A DNA stretch of 12,532 bases from Gammaproteobacteria bacterium. Lineage in GTDB: Bacteria > Pseudomonadota > Gammaproteobacteria > Nitrosococcales > Methylophagaceae. Shown piece by piece: positions 1-6,411 of this stretch. The notes under the pieces are model-generated. The model worked only from the letters and a program-made list of their open reading frames with translations, searched no databases and was not told the origin of the DNA. Where the stretch lies: NCBI GenBank assembly GCA_003645385.1, contig QNEY01000022.1, positions 1-12,532 on the forward strand, given 5' to 3'. The position numbers and the translations under genes were made by a program. Numbering within the stretch: the first letter of the stretch is position 1; every line of letters begins with the position of its first letter.

Positions 1-25
1 ATTCATGATTAATAAAGATATCCTT

Positions 26-92
26 AAAAAAAGGACAGGGGGATCACGGTATAGAGCATTTGGAATGATGCAAAATGTGACAAGGCCTGTCC
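26..92 (-). terminator. Expression-platform hairpin with T7 tract below the TPP aptamer
   Basis: On the minus strand GGACAGG (92-86) is exactly complementary to CCTGTCC (39-33), and the second arm is followed at once by seven T (32-26). This looks like an intrinsic terminator with a long loop. The first arm reuses bases of the aptamer core and of P1 (86-88), so it cannot coexist with the folded aptamer. TCCTT (35-31) can instead pair with AAGGA (25-21), a possible Shine-Dalgarno sequence, so the element may act on translation rather than transcription. The pairings are visible; which one acts is inference. Confidence 0.55.
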
Positions 93-174
93 CTACGCCA
101 GTATTAACTGGATCAGGTTCATAGGGTTCTTTCTGTAATAGAAAGTCTCAGGCTTCATGCCACCCCTAGGCTTG
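81..174 (-). promoter_or_regulatory. TPP riboswitch (THI box) aptamer
   Basis: Read on the minus strand, this contains the conserved THI-box parts in order: GGGGTG (166-161), CTGAGA (151-146), ACCCTATGAACCTGATC (127-111) and ACTGGCGTAGGGA (103-91). These are the pyrimidine-sensing and pyrophosphate-sensing arms of the thiamin pyrophosphate aptamer. A P1 closing helix can form between 168-174 and 81-88, with one bulged base at 85. The regulated gene must lie to the left of the window, and thiC or another thiamin gene is the usual target, but it cannot be seen here. An ATG on this strand at 6-4 is a possible start, preceded by AAGGA at 25-21. Confidence 0.95.
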
Positions 175-217
175 AGTTCATTGTTACAGTTTAAGTGTGA
201 CAATAAATTCAGGGCAC

Positions 218-223
218 ATTATA
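218..223 (-). promoter_or_regulatory. -10 box of the TPP-riboswitch leader
   Basis: The minus strand reads TATAAT, a consensus -10, about 45 bases upstream of the aptamer. No good -35 lies 16-18 bases upstream. The -35 position instead overlaps a perfect 7-bp inverted repeat, TAGCTAA (222-228) and TTAGCTA (240-246), separated by 11 bases. This may be a factor-dependent promoter or an operator. Confidence covers only the -10 box. Confidence 0.5.
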
Positions 224-307
224 GCTAACGCTGATATTTTTAGCTAGGTATATGAATACTGTTTTGGGTAATAAGCCTTTGTTTTATTGTGGGAAATATC
301 AATATTT

Positions 308-682
308 CTATTTGATACTGGCTCTACATGCAGGGCAGACTCGGAGTTTGCTATTAATTCGTGTTGTCGCCACTTTATTGCCCGACTTGTCATAACAACT
401 TGGACAGAAAAATCCTTTTTCATTGCCAAAGATATAGCAACCCGATTTTATTTCTGGCTTGATAATACTTTGCGTGGCGCCAAGACTTAGTAGTCTTGTC
501 TGACCTTCTTGAAGTTGAGATATTTCTTCTGTTAGCTGATGAGCAATGAGTTTGATGTTATCTAACTCTGTTGAAAGCGATGTTAGTAATGACGTTAATT
601 TTTGCTTATCGTCAGTGCTACTTACCAAAGACATTTGCTGCAATATTGATTGTGAACGAGTAATGGGATCGAAAATTTCCAT
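308..682 (-). CDS. Small zinc-ribbon protein of unknown function
   Basis: I do not recognise this 124-residue protein. Residues 1-65 are rich in Leu, Ser, Gln and charged residues and look helical, possibly a short coiled coil. The C-terminal third carries two cysteine knuckles, FCPSC (C93, C96) and VCPAC (C117, C120), 20 residues apart. This is the pattern of a zinc ribbon, with a further Cys at 82. There is no signal peptide or membrane segment, so it is probably cytoplasmic. It lies 28 bases downstream of cysB on the same strand and could be co-transcribed with it. The ribosome site is poor: AGGA at 701-698 is about 15 bases from the ATG. The four conserved-looking cysteines and the codon pattern support a real gene. 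A nucleic-acid or protein-binding role is only a guess. Confidence 0.75.
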   Translation of the reverse strand: MEIFDPITRSQSILQQMSLVSSTDDKQKLTSLLTSLSTELDNIKLIAHQLTEEISQLQEGQTRLLSLGATQSIIKPEIKSGCYIFGNEKGFFCPSCYDKSGNKVATTRINSKLRVCPACRASIK

Positions 683-710
683 GGGTGTTATAGTTATTCC
701 TAATTAATGA

Positions 711-1628
711 TTAAGCAATCGCTTGTTCGACAACTTTTTTAGTTAGATGTGGCGCCAAAAACTCGATAAATGCATAACTATATCCACGAAGATAACTGCC
801 ACGCCGAATCCCAAGGTGAGTAGTGCTCGGTTTGAATAAGTGACTGGCATCTATGGCCTTTAATGATGAGTCTTTGACAGGATCAAATGCCATGCTGGCA
901 ATAATTCCTACGCCTAATTCAAGCTCCACATAGGTTTTTATTACGTCTGCATCGGTTGCAGTGAAGACCACATTAGGGTGCAAACCACGCTTTATAAAAG
1001 CTTGGTCCTGTTGAGCACGGCCAGTAAATCCCATCACATAAGTCAAGATAGGGTGCTGAGCGATAGCTTTTAAGGTGAGTTTCTTTTCTGATAATAGTGG
1101 GTGATTTGGTGGCACAACAACCGAGCGATTCCAGTCATAACAAGGCAAGATAGCTAATGAATCAAATTGAGCTAAACCTTCGGTTGCAATAGCAAGATCA
1201 ATTCTACCCGTTGCTGCCATTTCAGCGATCTCAGTTGGTGTTCCCTGAACCATATTTAGGTGAACATTGGGATAATGCTGTGAAAATTCTTTGATTGCTT
1301 TGGGAAGAGCATAGCGTGCTTGAGTGTGAGTAGTTCCAATAGACAATGTACCCAACTGATCATTTTTACTATCTGCTGCCAGCTGGTGAATGTTTTCAAC
1401 ATCAAGCAATACACGATCAGCCATTTCGACGACTGAATGGCCAACAGAGGTCAGATTGGTTAAGCGTTTGCCATGGCGTTCAAAGATTTGTAGACCAAGC
1501 TCATCTTCGAGTTGCTGTACTTGATTACTAACACCAGGTTGAGATGTATGTAATGCATTGGCAGCTGCTGAGACACTGAAACCCCGACGGGCAATTTCAC
1601 GTACATATCGTAATTGTTGTAATTTCAT
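711..1628 (-). CDS. cysB: CysB, LysR-type regulator of sulfate assimilation
   Basis: This 305-residue protein is a LysR-family transcription factor that controls cysteine biosynthesis genes. In enteric bacteria it activates them when N-acetylserine is bound, and sulfide or thiosulfate oppose this. Residues 1-60 form the winged helix-turn-helix, starting MKLQQLRYV with TSQPGVSNQV in the recognition part. The effector domain carries the CysB signature TTHTQARYALP at 99-109, then FTATDADVIKTYVELELGVG, both nearly as in E. coli CysB. It is about 20 residues shorter than the 324-residue E. coli protein, missing the C-terminal tail. AGGA at 1638-1635 lies 6 bases from the ATG. It is divergent from the permease-cysHDN operon, its expected target, and the shared gap holds several dyads. 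CysB usually represses its own gene. Cbl is an alternative paralogue, but the match to CysB is stronger. Confidence 0.95.
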   Translation of the reverse strand: MKLQQLRYVREIARRGFSVSAAANALHTSQPGVSNQVQQLEDELGLQIFERHGKRLTNLTSVGHSVVEMADRVLLDVENIHQLAADSKNDQLGTLSIGTTHTQARYALPKAIKEFSQHYPNVHLNMVQGTPTEIAEMAATGRIDLAIATEGLAQFDSLAILPCYDWNRSVVVPPNHPLLSEKKLTLKAIAQHPILTYVMGFTGRAQQDQAFIKRGLHPNVVFTATDADVIKTYVELELGVGIIASMAFDPVKDSSLKAIDASHLFKPSTTHLGIRRGSYLRGYSYAFIEFLAPHLTKKVVEQAIA

Positions 1629-1649
1629 ATGAATTCCTGCTCTGCTATA

Positions 1650-1704
1650 TAACTATATCTTATAACAATAGTTAATAATATTCATTGATAGAATATTATT
1701 AACT
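1650..1704. promoter_or_regulatory. Candidate CysB operator region: overlapping LysR-type dyads
   Basis: Three dyads overlap in the gap between cysB and the permease gene. TAACTAT (1650-1656) and ATAGTTA (1668-1674) flank exactly 11 bases, the T-N11-A layout of LysR-family boxes. An imperfect 19-bp palindrome covers 1660-1678. A perfect 14-bp inverted repeat has arms at 1670-1683 and 1691-1704 around a 7-base spacer. CysB is known to bind 19-bp imperfect dyads near the -35 of positively controlled genes, and this position fits that. Assignment to CysB is inferred from location. Confidence 0.6.
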
Positions 1705-1712
1705 GATAAAAT
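1685..1712 (+). promoter_or_regulatory. Possible promoter of the permease-tusA-cysHDN operon
   Basis: TTGATA (1685-1690) and TAAAAT (1707-1712) are 16 bases apart, a fair sigma-70 pair, giving a start near 1719 and a leader of about 35 bases. The -35 lies in the spacer of the 14-bp inverted repeat, where a CysB tetramer would touch RNA polymerase. TTGTCA at 1712-1717 is a second -35-like box without a well-spaced -10. Confidence 0.4.
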
Positions 1713-1753
1713 TGTCAGCCTTTGAAACTACACAGAACGTTAAATAACTAAAG

Positions 1754-2554
1754 ATGGAATGGGGATATACACTAGCAGGACTCTTTGTCGGCATAATGAT
1801 CGGTATGACAGGTGTGGGTGGTGGTTCCTTAATGACCCCGATTTTAATTTTTGGTTTTGCAGTTCAACCTGCAATTGCAGTGGGTACTGATTTATTATTT
1901 GCTGCAGTCACCAAAGCAGGTGGTGTTTGGGCATATTGGAGACATGGTGTAGTCAATTGGATCGTTGTGAAACGATTAGCAATGGGTAGCGTGACAACCA
2001 CATTACTTACCTTGTGGGCATTAAATGCAACAGGTGTGGGCGAGGGTCAACATAATGATTTAATTACTACTGCACTGGGTGTAGCATTGATTTTAACGTC
2101 AAGTGCACTGTTATTAAAAAAGGCGATTGCAGGTTTATTACAAGCTCGTACTGGGCATCCTGTTGTAAGTGCTTTATATCGAGTGCGTCAGGATGAAAAA
2201 CATAAAGCGATGGCGACTGTATTGACCGGTGCATTTTTAGGTGTGATGGTAACGATGTCATCAGTAGGTGCTGGGGCCTTGGGCGCAGTTATACTGCTAT
2301 TTCTCTACCCAAAGATGAAAGGTGTAGAGATTGTTGCAACAGATATTGCTCATGCAGTGCCATTGACCGCAATTGCTGGTTTAGGTCATTCAACTGTGGG
2401 CACAGTAGATTGGTCGTTGTTATCATTCTTAGTGATGGGTTCATTACCAGGTATTTATATCGGCAGTCATTTAGGTGTAAAAATATCAGATCGAATAATG
2501 AGACCTTTATTAGCAGTTTTGTTATTACTGGTGGGGATTAAATGTCTAGTGTAG
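1754..2554 (+). CDS. TSUP (TauE/SafE, DUF81) family permease, probable sulfur-oxyanion transporter
   Basis: This 266-residue inner-membrane protein is almost wholly hydrophobic, with about eight membrane segments. It shows the two-fold repeat of the TauE/SafE family: GMTGVGGGS at 17-25 followed by VGTDLLFA (43-50), and SSVGAGALG at 169-177 followed by ATDIAHA (195-201). Family members move sulfite, sulfoacetate, taurine-derived and other sulfur anions. As first gene of an operon with cysH, cysD and cysN, it most likely imports sulfate or another inorganic sulfur anion, since no cysPTWA or cysZ is present here. The substrate is inference. The ATG has no good Shine-Dalgarno (CTAAAG touches it), but it sits right at the first membrane segment. 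The next gene begins inside its last codons, a 13-base overlap. Confidence 0.88.
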   Translation: MEWGYTLAGLFVGIMIGMTGVGGGSLMTPILIFGFAVQPAIAVGTDLLFAAVTKAGGVWAYWRHGVVNWIVVKRLAMGSVTTTLLTLWALNATGVGEGQHNDLITTALGVALILTSSALLLKKAIAGLLQARTGHPVVSALYRVRQDEKHKAMATVLTGAFLGVMVTMSSVGAGALGAVILLFLYPKMKGVEIVATDIAHAVPLTAIAGLGHSTVGTVDWSLLSFLVMGSLPGIYIGSHLGVKISDRIMRPLLAVLLLLVGIKCLV

Positions 2555-2784
2555 TCGAAACAATCGATCTCACATTGTATGGCTGTCCAATGCATTATAT
2601 AAAGGCAAGAGAGTCACTTCGACAGATAGAGTTGGATCAAGAAATATTGTTAGTAGTCAATAATGGTGATGCTGTCACGGAAGTTTTGAACAGTTTGCGT
2701 CAAGATGGCCAAGTTTGTGAGATAGAATCTGAAGAAACTTTAACAACAACTATTAAAGTAATGAAAAAATATGTCAGAAATTAG
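2542..2784 (+). CDS. TusA-family sulfur carrier protein
   Basis: This 80-residue cytoplasmic protein has the TusA/SirA fold size and layout: a first strand ending in the active-site motif GCPMHYIKA with Cys15, a helix, then ILLVVNNGDAV and a final strand. In this family the Cys carries a persulfide and passes sulfur between enzymes. The usual CPxP motif is CPMH here, so it is not a standard TusA. It resembles the CPMxxxK subgroup, which I recall from sulfur-assimilation contexts. It overlaps the permease by 13 bases and cysH by 14, so the three are translationally coupled. GGGG at 2533-2536 serves as its ribosome site. A role in handling imported reduced sulfur or sulfide from the pathway is inference. 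Confidence 0.85.
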   Translation: MSSVVETIDLTLYGCPMHYIKARESLRQIELDQEILLVVNNGDAVTEVLNSLRQDGQVCEIESEETLTTTIKVMKKYVRN

Positions 2785-3475
2785 TGAAAAATTAGCAATC
2801 AAAGTTGAAGCCGTAAAACAGGTATTAGCTAATGTTGTGGCAGATTATAATACAGCTACCTTCGCATCAAGCTTTGGTGCTGAAGATATGGTATTGATGG
2901 ATTTAATTTGTAAGTTTGCACCAGAAATAGAAATATTTACCCTAGATACCGGGCGTTTGCCAAAAGAAACTTATGATGTGATGCAGCAAGTGAAAGCACA
3001 TTATGACCAACAAGTTAATGTTTACTTCCCAGACGCGACAGATGTTGAAACCTATATTACGCAACAAGGACCAAACGCGTTCTATTACAGTGTTGATTTA
3101 CGTAAACAATGTTGTGGTATTCGTAAAGTTAAACCATTGAAGCGTGCATTAACTGATAAAAAATCCTGGTTAACCGGTATGCGTCGATCACAGGCTGTGA
3201 CGCGTAGTGAACTGCCCGTCTCCGAGAGGGATGAAGATCATGGTTTGCAAAAGTTCAGCCCTTTGACAGATTGGTCTAATGGCGATGTTTGGGCTTATAT
3301 CAAAGCCTTTGATGTGCCTTACAATAAATTACATGACCAAGGTTTTGCCAGTATCGGTTGTGCGCCTTGTACACGAGCAATTACCGCAGGTGAAGATATT
3401 CGTGCTGGTCGCTGGTGGTGGGAAAATCCGGAATCAAAAGAATGTGGGCTTCATGTTAAAGCTACAGAAATATAG
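2771..3475 (+). CDS. cysH: APS reductase (4Fe-4S type CysH)
   Basis: This 234-residue cytoplasmic enzyme reduces adenylyl sulfate to sulfite and AMP using thioredoxin-type thiols. It has the PP-loop-like SSFGAED at 33-39 and a DTGRLP motif near 59-64. The iron-sulfur cysteines are present: the pair C114-C115 in KQCCGIRKV and C197/C200 in GCAPC. The catalytic Cys is C225 in KECGLH. The four cluster cysteines mark the APS-using branch found in Pseudomonas, Bacillus and plants. The E. coli PAPS reductase lacks them. This agrees with the absence of an APS kinase gene. It overlaps the TusA-like gene by 14 bases and is followed 9 bases later by cysD. The substrate call rests on the cysteine pattern and is strong. 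Confidence 0.95.
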   Translation: MSEISEKLAIKVEAVKQVLANVVADYNTATFASSFGAEDMVLMDLICKFAPEIEIFTLDTGRLPKETYDVMQQVKAHYDQQVNVYFPDATDVETYITQQGPNAFYYSVDLRKQCCGIRKVKPLKRALTDKKSWLTGMRRSQAVTRSELPVSERDEDHGLQKFSPLTDWSNGDVWAYIKAFDVPYNKLHDQGFASIGCAPCTRAITAGEDIRAGRWWWENPESKECGLHVKATEI

Positions 3476-3484
3476 AGAATAAAT

Positions 3485-4384
3485 ATGACTAAAAAATTAA
3501 CACATTTACAGCAGTTGGAAGCTGAAAGTATCCATATCATGCGTGAAGTGGCAGCGGAGTTTGATAATCCCGTTATGCTGTATTCCGTTGGTAAAGATTC
3601 AGCTGTGATGTTGCATTTAGCGATGAAAGCATTTGCCCCCGGTAAGCCACCATTTCCATTGCTTCATGTAGATACGACATGGAAGTTCAAGGAAATGATC
3701 GCATTTCGCGATCAAAGAGTAAAAGACTTAGGGTTGGAATTATTGGTTCATAGTAATCAGGAAGGCATTGATGAAGGTATCAATCCTTTTGACCATGCTC
3801 GATATACCGATATTATGAAAACAGATGGTTTGAAACAAGCCTTAGATAAATATGGTTTTGATGCTGCCTTTGGTGGTGCACGTCGTGATGAGGAAAAATC
3901 ACGTGCTAAAGAGCGTGTTTATTCATTTCGTGATAAAAATCATCGCTGGGATCCAAAGCAACAACGCCCAGAGTTATGGAACATCTATAACAGCAAAGTT
4001 AATCAAGGTGAAAGTATTCGTGTGTTCCCATTATCTAACTGGACTGAACTTGATATTTGGCAATATATTCATTTGGAAGGTATTCCAATTGTGCCGCTTT
4101 ATTACGCACAAGAAAGACCGGTTGTTGAACGTAATGGACTCAAAATTATGGTTGACGATGATCGCATGCGGCTAAAAGAGGGAGAGCAACCAACAATGGA
4201 AATGGTACGTTTCAGAACCTTGGGTTGTTATCCATTGACAGGTGCTGTCGAATCTAATGCTTCAACATTGCCGGAAATTATTCAAGAAATGTTATTAGCT
4301 ACTACATCAGAACGTCAAGGTCGAGCCATAGATCATGATGAGGCTGGTTCAATGGAGAAGAAAAAACAAGAGGGCTATTTCTAA
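3485..4384 (+). CDS. cysD: Sulfate adenylyltransferase subunit 2 (CysD)
   Basis: This 299-residue catalytic subunit of ATP sulfurylase makes APS from ATP and sulfate, with CysN supplying GTP hydrolysis. The N-terminal PP-loop is YSVGKDSAV, from residue 33. Conserved blocks AAFGGARRDEEKSRAKER, FPLSNWTE.DIWQYI, RTLGCYPLTGAVES and the C-terminal tail SMEKKKQEGYF match E. coli CysD (302 residues) almost end to end. It follows cysH by 9 bases with a weak GAGAAT ribosome site. Its TAA shares one base with the cysN ATG (TAATG), which couples translation of the two partners. Nothing is missing or odd. Confidence 0.98.
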   Translation: MTKKLTHLQQLEAESIHIMREVAAEFDNPVMLYSVGKDSAVMLHLAMKAFAPGKPPFPLLHVDTTWKFKEMIAFRDQRVKDLGLELLVHSNQEGIDEGINPFDHARYTDIMKTDGLKQALDKYGFDAAFGGARRDEEKSRAKERVYSFRDKNHRWDPKQQRPELWNIYNSKVNQGESIRVFPLSNWTELDIWQYIHLEGIPIVPLYYAQERPVVERNGLKIMVDDDRMRLKEGEQPTMEMVRFRTLGCYPLTGAVESNASTLPEIIQEMLLATTSERQGRAIDHDEAGSMEKKKQEGYF

Positions 4385-5829
4385 TGAGTGCCGAAAGTAA
4401 TTATCAAACAGATAGCCTGATCGCAACCGATATTGATGCCTATTTAAAGCAACATGAAAACAAAGAGATTTTACGTTTTCTGACTTGTGGCAATGTGGAT
4501 GATGGTAAAAGCACTCTTATTGGCCGCTTATTGTATGACTCAAAAATGATCTATGAAGATCAATTAGAGGCTGTAACCAAAGATAGTGTCAAATCAGGCA
4601 CAACTGGTGAAGCCGTTGATTTAGCATTGCTGGTGGATGGCCTGCAGGCTGAGCGCGAGCAAGGCATTACAATTGATGTGGCGTATCGTTATTTTTCTAC
4701 CACCAAACGAAAGTATATTATTGCTGACACGCCGGGTCATGAACAATACACTCGAAATATGGCAACAGGTGCATCAAACTGCCAGTTGGCGGTAATATTG
4801 ATCGATGCACGCTATGGCGTACAAACCCAAACTCGTCGTCATAGTTATATCGCATCATTATTAGGCATTAAACATATCATTGTTGCTATTAACAAGATGG
4901 ATATTAAAGATTACAGCGAAGATATTTATAACGACATTCGCAAGGAATACAGTGAGTTTGCCCGCGAATTAGAAATGGAAGATGTACATTTTGTGCCACT
5001 TTCAGCTTTGGTTGGCGATAACGTCGTTAATAAAAGTGAAAATATGCCTTGGTACCAAGGTGAAACACTGATGTATTTATTAGATAACATTGAAATTGAT
5101 CATGATGCTAATGTCGAAGACATGCGTTTCCCAGTGCAATATGTTAATCGACCAAATCTCGATTTCCGTGGTTATTGTGGCACCTTGGCATCGGGTATTT
5201 TGAAACCGGGAGATGAGATTACAGTACTACCATCAGGAAAAGAAAGCCGAGTTAAGGCCTTGGTCACTTATGATGGTGATTTGGAGGAAGCAAGTCCGGG
5301 TGAGGCAATTACTGTCACATTAGTTGATGAAATTGATGTCAGTCGTGGGGATATGATCGTGCATCGCGATCATCAGCCTCATGTAGCCAGCCATTTTAAG
5401 GCGATAGTAGTGTGGATGACAGAGAAACCATTGGTCAGTGGCAAGCAATATAACTTTAAAGTAGGTGTCAGTGTTAGTACGGGTATTTTGACTGGAATTG
5501 ATAGCCAGATTGATGTTAATACTCTGGCAGAAAATGAAGCCAGTGAATTACGCCTGAATGAAATTGGCCAATGTGAGTTTTCGCTCAATAAACCAGTTGT
5601 ATTTGATGCGTACAAGCGTAATCAACATACGGGTGCCTTTATCATCATTGATCGCCTAACTAATGTGACAATTGGTGCAGGCATGATCACTGAAGCGGTA
5701 TCTAATTCGCAAGCTCAACAAGTTATGACTTCTGGAGAATTCTCTGAATTTGAAGTTGAGCTAAATACTTTAATAAGAAAACACTTCCCACATTGGGATG
5801 CAAAAGACTTAGGTGGAATACTCAAATAA
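4384..5829 (+). CDS. cysN: Sulfate adenylyltransferase subunit 1, GTPase (CysN)
   Basis: This 481-residue GTPase subunit of ATP sulfurylase is related to elongation factor EF-Tu. GTP hydrolysis drives APS formation by CysD. The G motifs are complete: G1 GNVDDGKST at 36-44, the switch region REQGITID at 91-98, G3 DTPGHEQY at 115-122, G4 NKMD at 170-173 and G5 SAL near 208. The two beta-barrel domains follow. The length fits stand-alone CysN (about 475). There is no C-terminal APS kinase domain as in CysNC fusions, in keeping with a direct APS reductase. It is the last gene of the operon and runs into a strong hairpin. Confidence 0.98.
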   Translation: MSAESNYQTDSLIATDIDAYLKQHENKEILRFLTCGNVDDGKSTLIGRLLYDSKMIYEDQLEAVTKDSVKSGTTGEAVDLALLVDGLQAEREQGITIDVAYRYFSTTKRKYIIADTPGHEQYTRNMATGASNCQLAVILIDARYGVQTQTRRHSYIASLLGIKHIIVAINKMDIKDYSEDIYNDIRKEYSEFARELEMEDVHFVPLSALVGDNVVNKSENMPWYQGETLMYLLDNIEIDHDANVEDMRFPVQYVNRPNLDFRGYCGTLASGILKPGDEITVLPSGKESRVKALVTYDGDLEEASPGEAITVTLVDEIDVSRGDMIVHRDHQPHVASHFKAIVVWMTEKPLVSGKQYNFKVGVSVSTGILTGIDSQIDVNTLAENEASELRLNEIGQCEFSLNKPVVFDAYKRNQHTGAFIIIDRLTNVTIGAGMITEAVSNSQAQQVMTSGEFSEFEVELNTLIRKHFPHWDAKDLGGILK

Positions 5830-5837
5830 AGCTCTAT

Positions 5838-5880
5838 GGAAAAAGTCAGACAGGTATTGTGCCTGTCTGACTTAATAATT
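5838..5880. terminator. Bidirectional intrinsic terminator between cysN and the glycosylase gene
   Basis: A perfect 12-bp inverted repeat, AAGTCAGACAGG (5843-5854) and CCTGTCTGACTT (5862-5873), has a 7-base loop. On the minus strand the stem runs into TTTTT. On the plus strand it is followed by TT then AATAATT, a poorer U tract. It sits between converging genes, so it probably ends both transcripts, more strongly on the minus strand. Confidence 0.85.
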
Positions 5881-5892
5881 AACGGGGATAAC

Positions 5893-6411
5893 TTAATTCG
5901 CTAATATCTGTCGCCATAGTTCCAATTTCTGCTCAAAGTTCATCGCTGCATGTGCAGGGCTGGTGGATGGTAGTCTTTTTCTGGGCATATAAATTTCTGA
6001 ATCATTCAGTGTGGGTAGGACATACTGGTTAAAGACTTGTTCAGCTTTGGTACCGTTAAAAAAGATTCGCTGAATATGGGGGTGTTGTTGGAAAAATAAA
6101 TTGAAGTCATTGGCAGTCATGCTACTAGATTCAATATGTTGATCTAAACTACCTTTACGTTGACAAGCCCTAATAACGTCCCATACAGCAACTTTGTTAT
6201 TCACCAAGTGAACACAACGTTCTTTATAACTTAACTCTTCTGTAACACTAAATAAGGCTGACATAATCGGCCAGAAAGCATTGCGTGGATGGGCATAATA
6301 CTGTTGTTGTTCAAGTGACTTAATACTTGGCATAGAACCGAGAATAAGTATATGGGCATCTTTACCAGCAATTGGCGGGAAGCTAATGCTTAAAGGAAGA
6401 TCATCATCCAT
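5893..6411 (-). CDS. Hypoxanthine-DNA glycosylase (uracil-DNA glycosylase superfamily, family 6)
   Basis: This 172-residue DNA repair enzyme removes deaminated adenine (hypoxanthine) from DNA. Motifs: ILGSMPS at 23-29, YYAHPRNAFW at 38-47 holding the family-6 Asn (N44), VAVWDVI at 75-81, IFFNGTKAEQ near 116-125, and the DNA-intercalating-loop motif LPSTSPAHAA at 147-156. The GSMP/HPRN pair separates it from Mug and from family 4/5 enzymes. Its ATG directly follows the TAA of the upstream DUF3465 gene (TAAATG), so the two are coupled. It has no link to the sulfur genes and converges on cysN across the shared terminator. Substrate assignment follows the family; it was not tested here. Confidence 0.88.
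   Translation of the reverse strand: MDDDLPLSISFPPIAGKDAHILILGSMPSIKSLEQQQYYAHPRNAFWPIMSALFSVTEELSYKERCVHLVNNKVAVWDVIRACQRKGSLDQHIESSSMTANDFNLFFQQHPHIQRIFFNGTKAEQVFNQYVLPTLNDSEIYMPRKRLPSTSPAHAAMNFEQKLELWRQILAN

Noticed and set aside
287..490. Plus-strand open frame opposite the zinc-ribbon gene
   Set aside because: It is antisense to a frame with a clear CPxC...CPxC pattern, has no ribosome site and resembles no protein.
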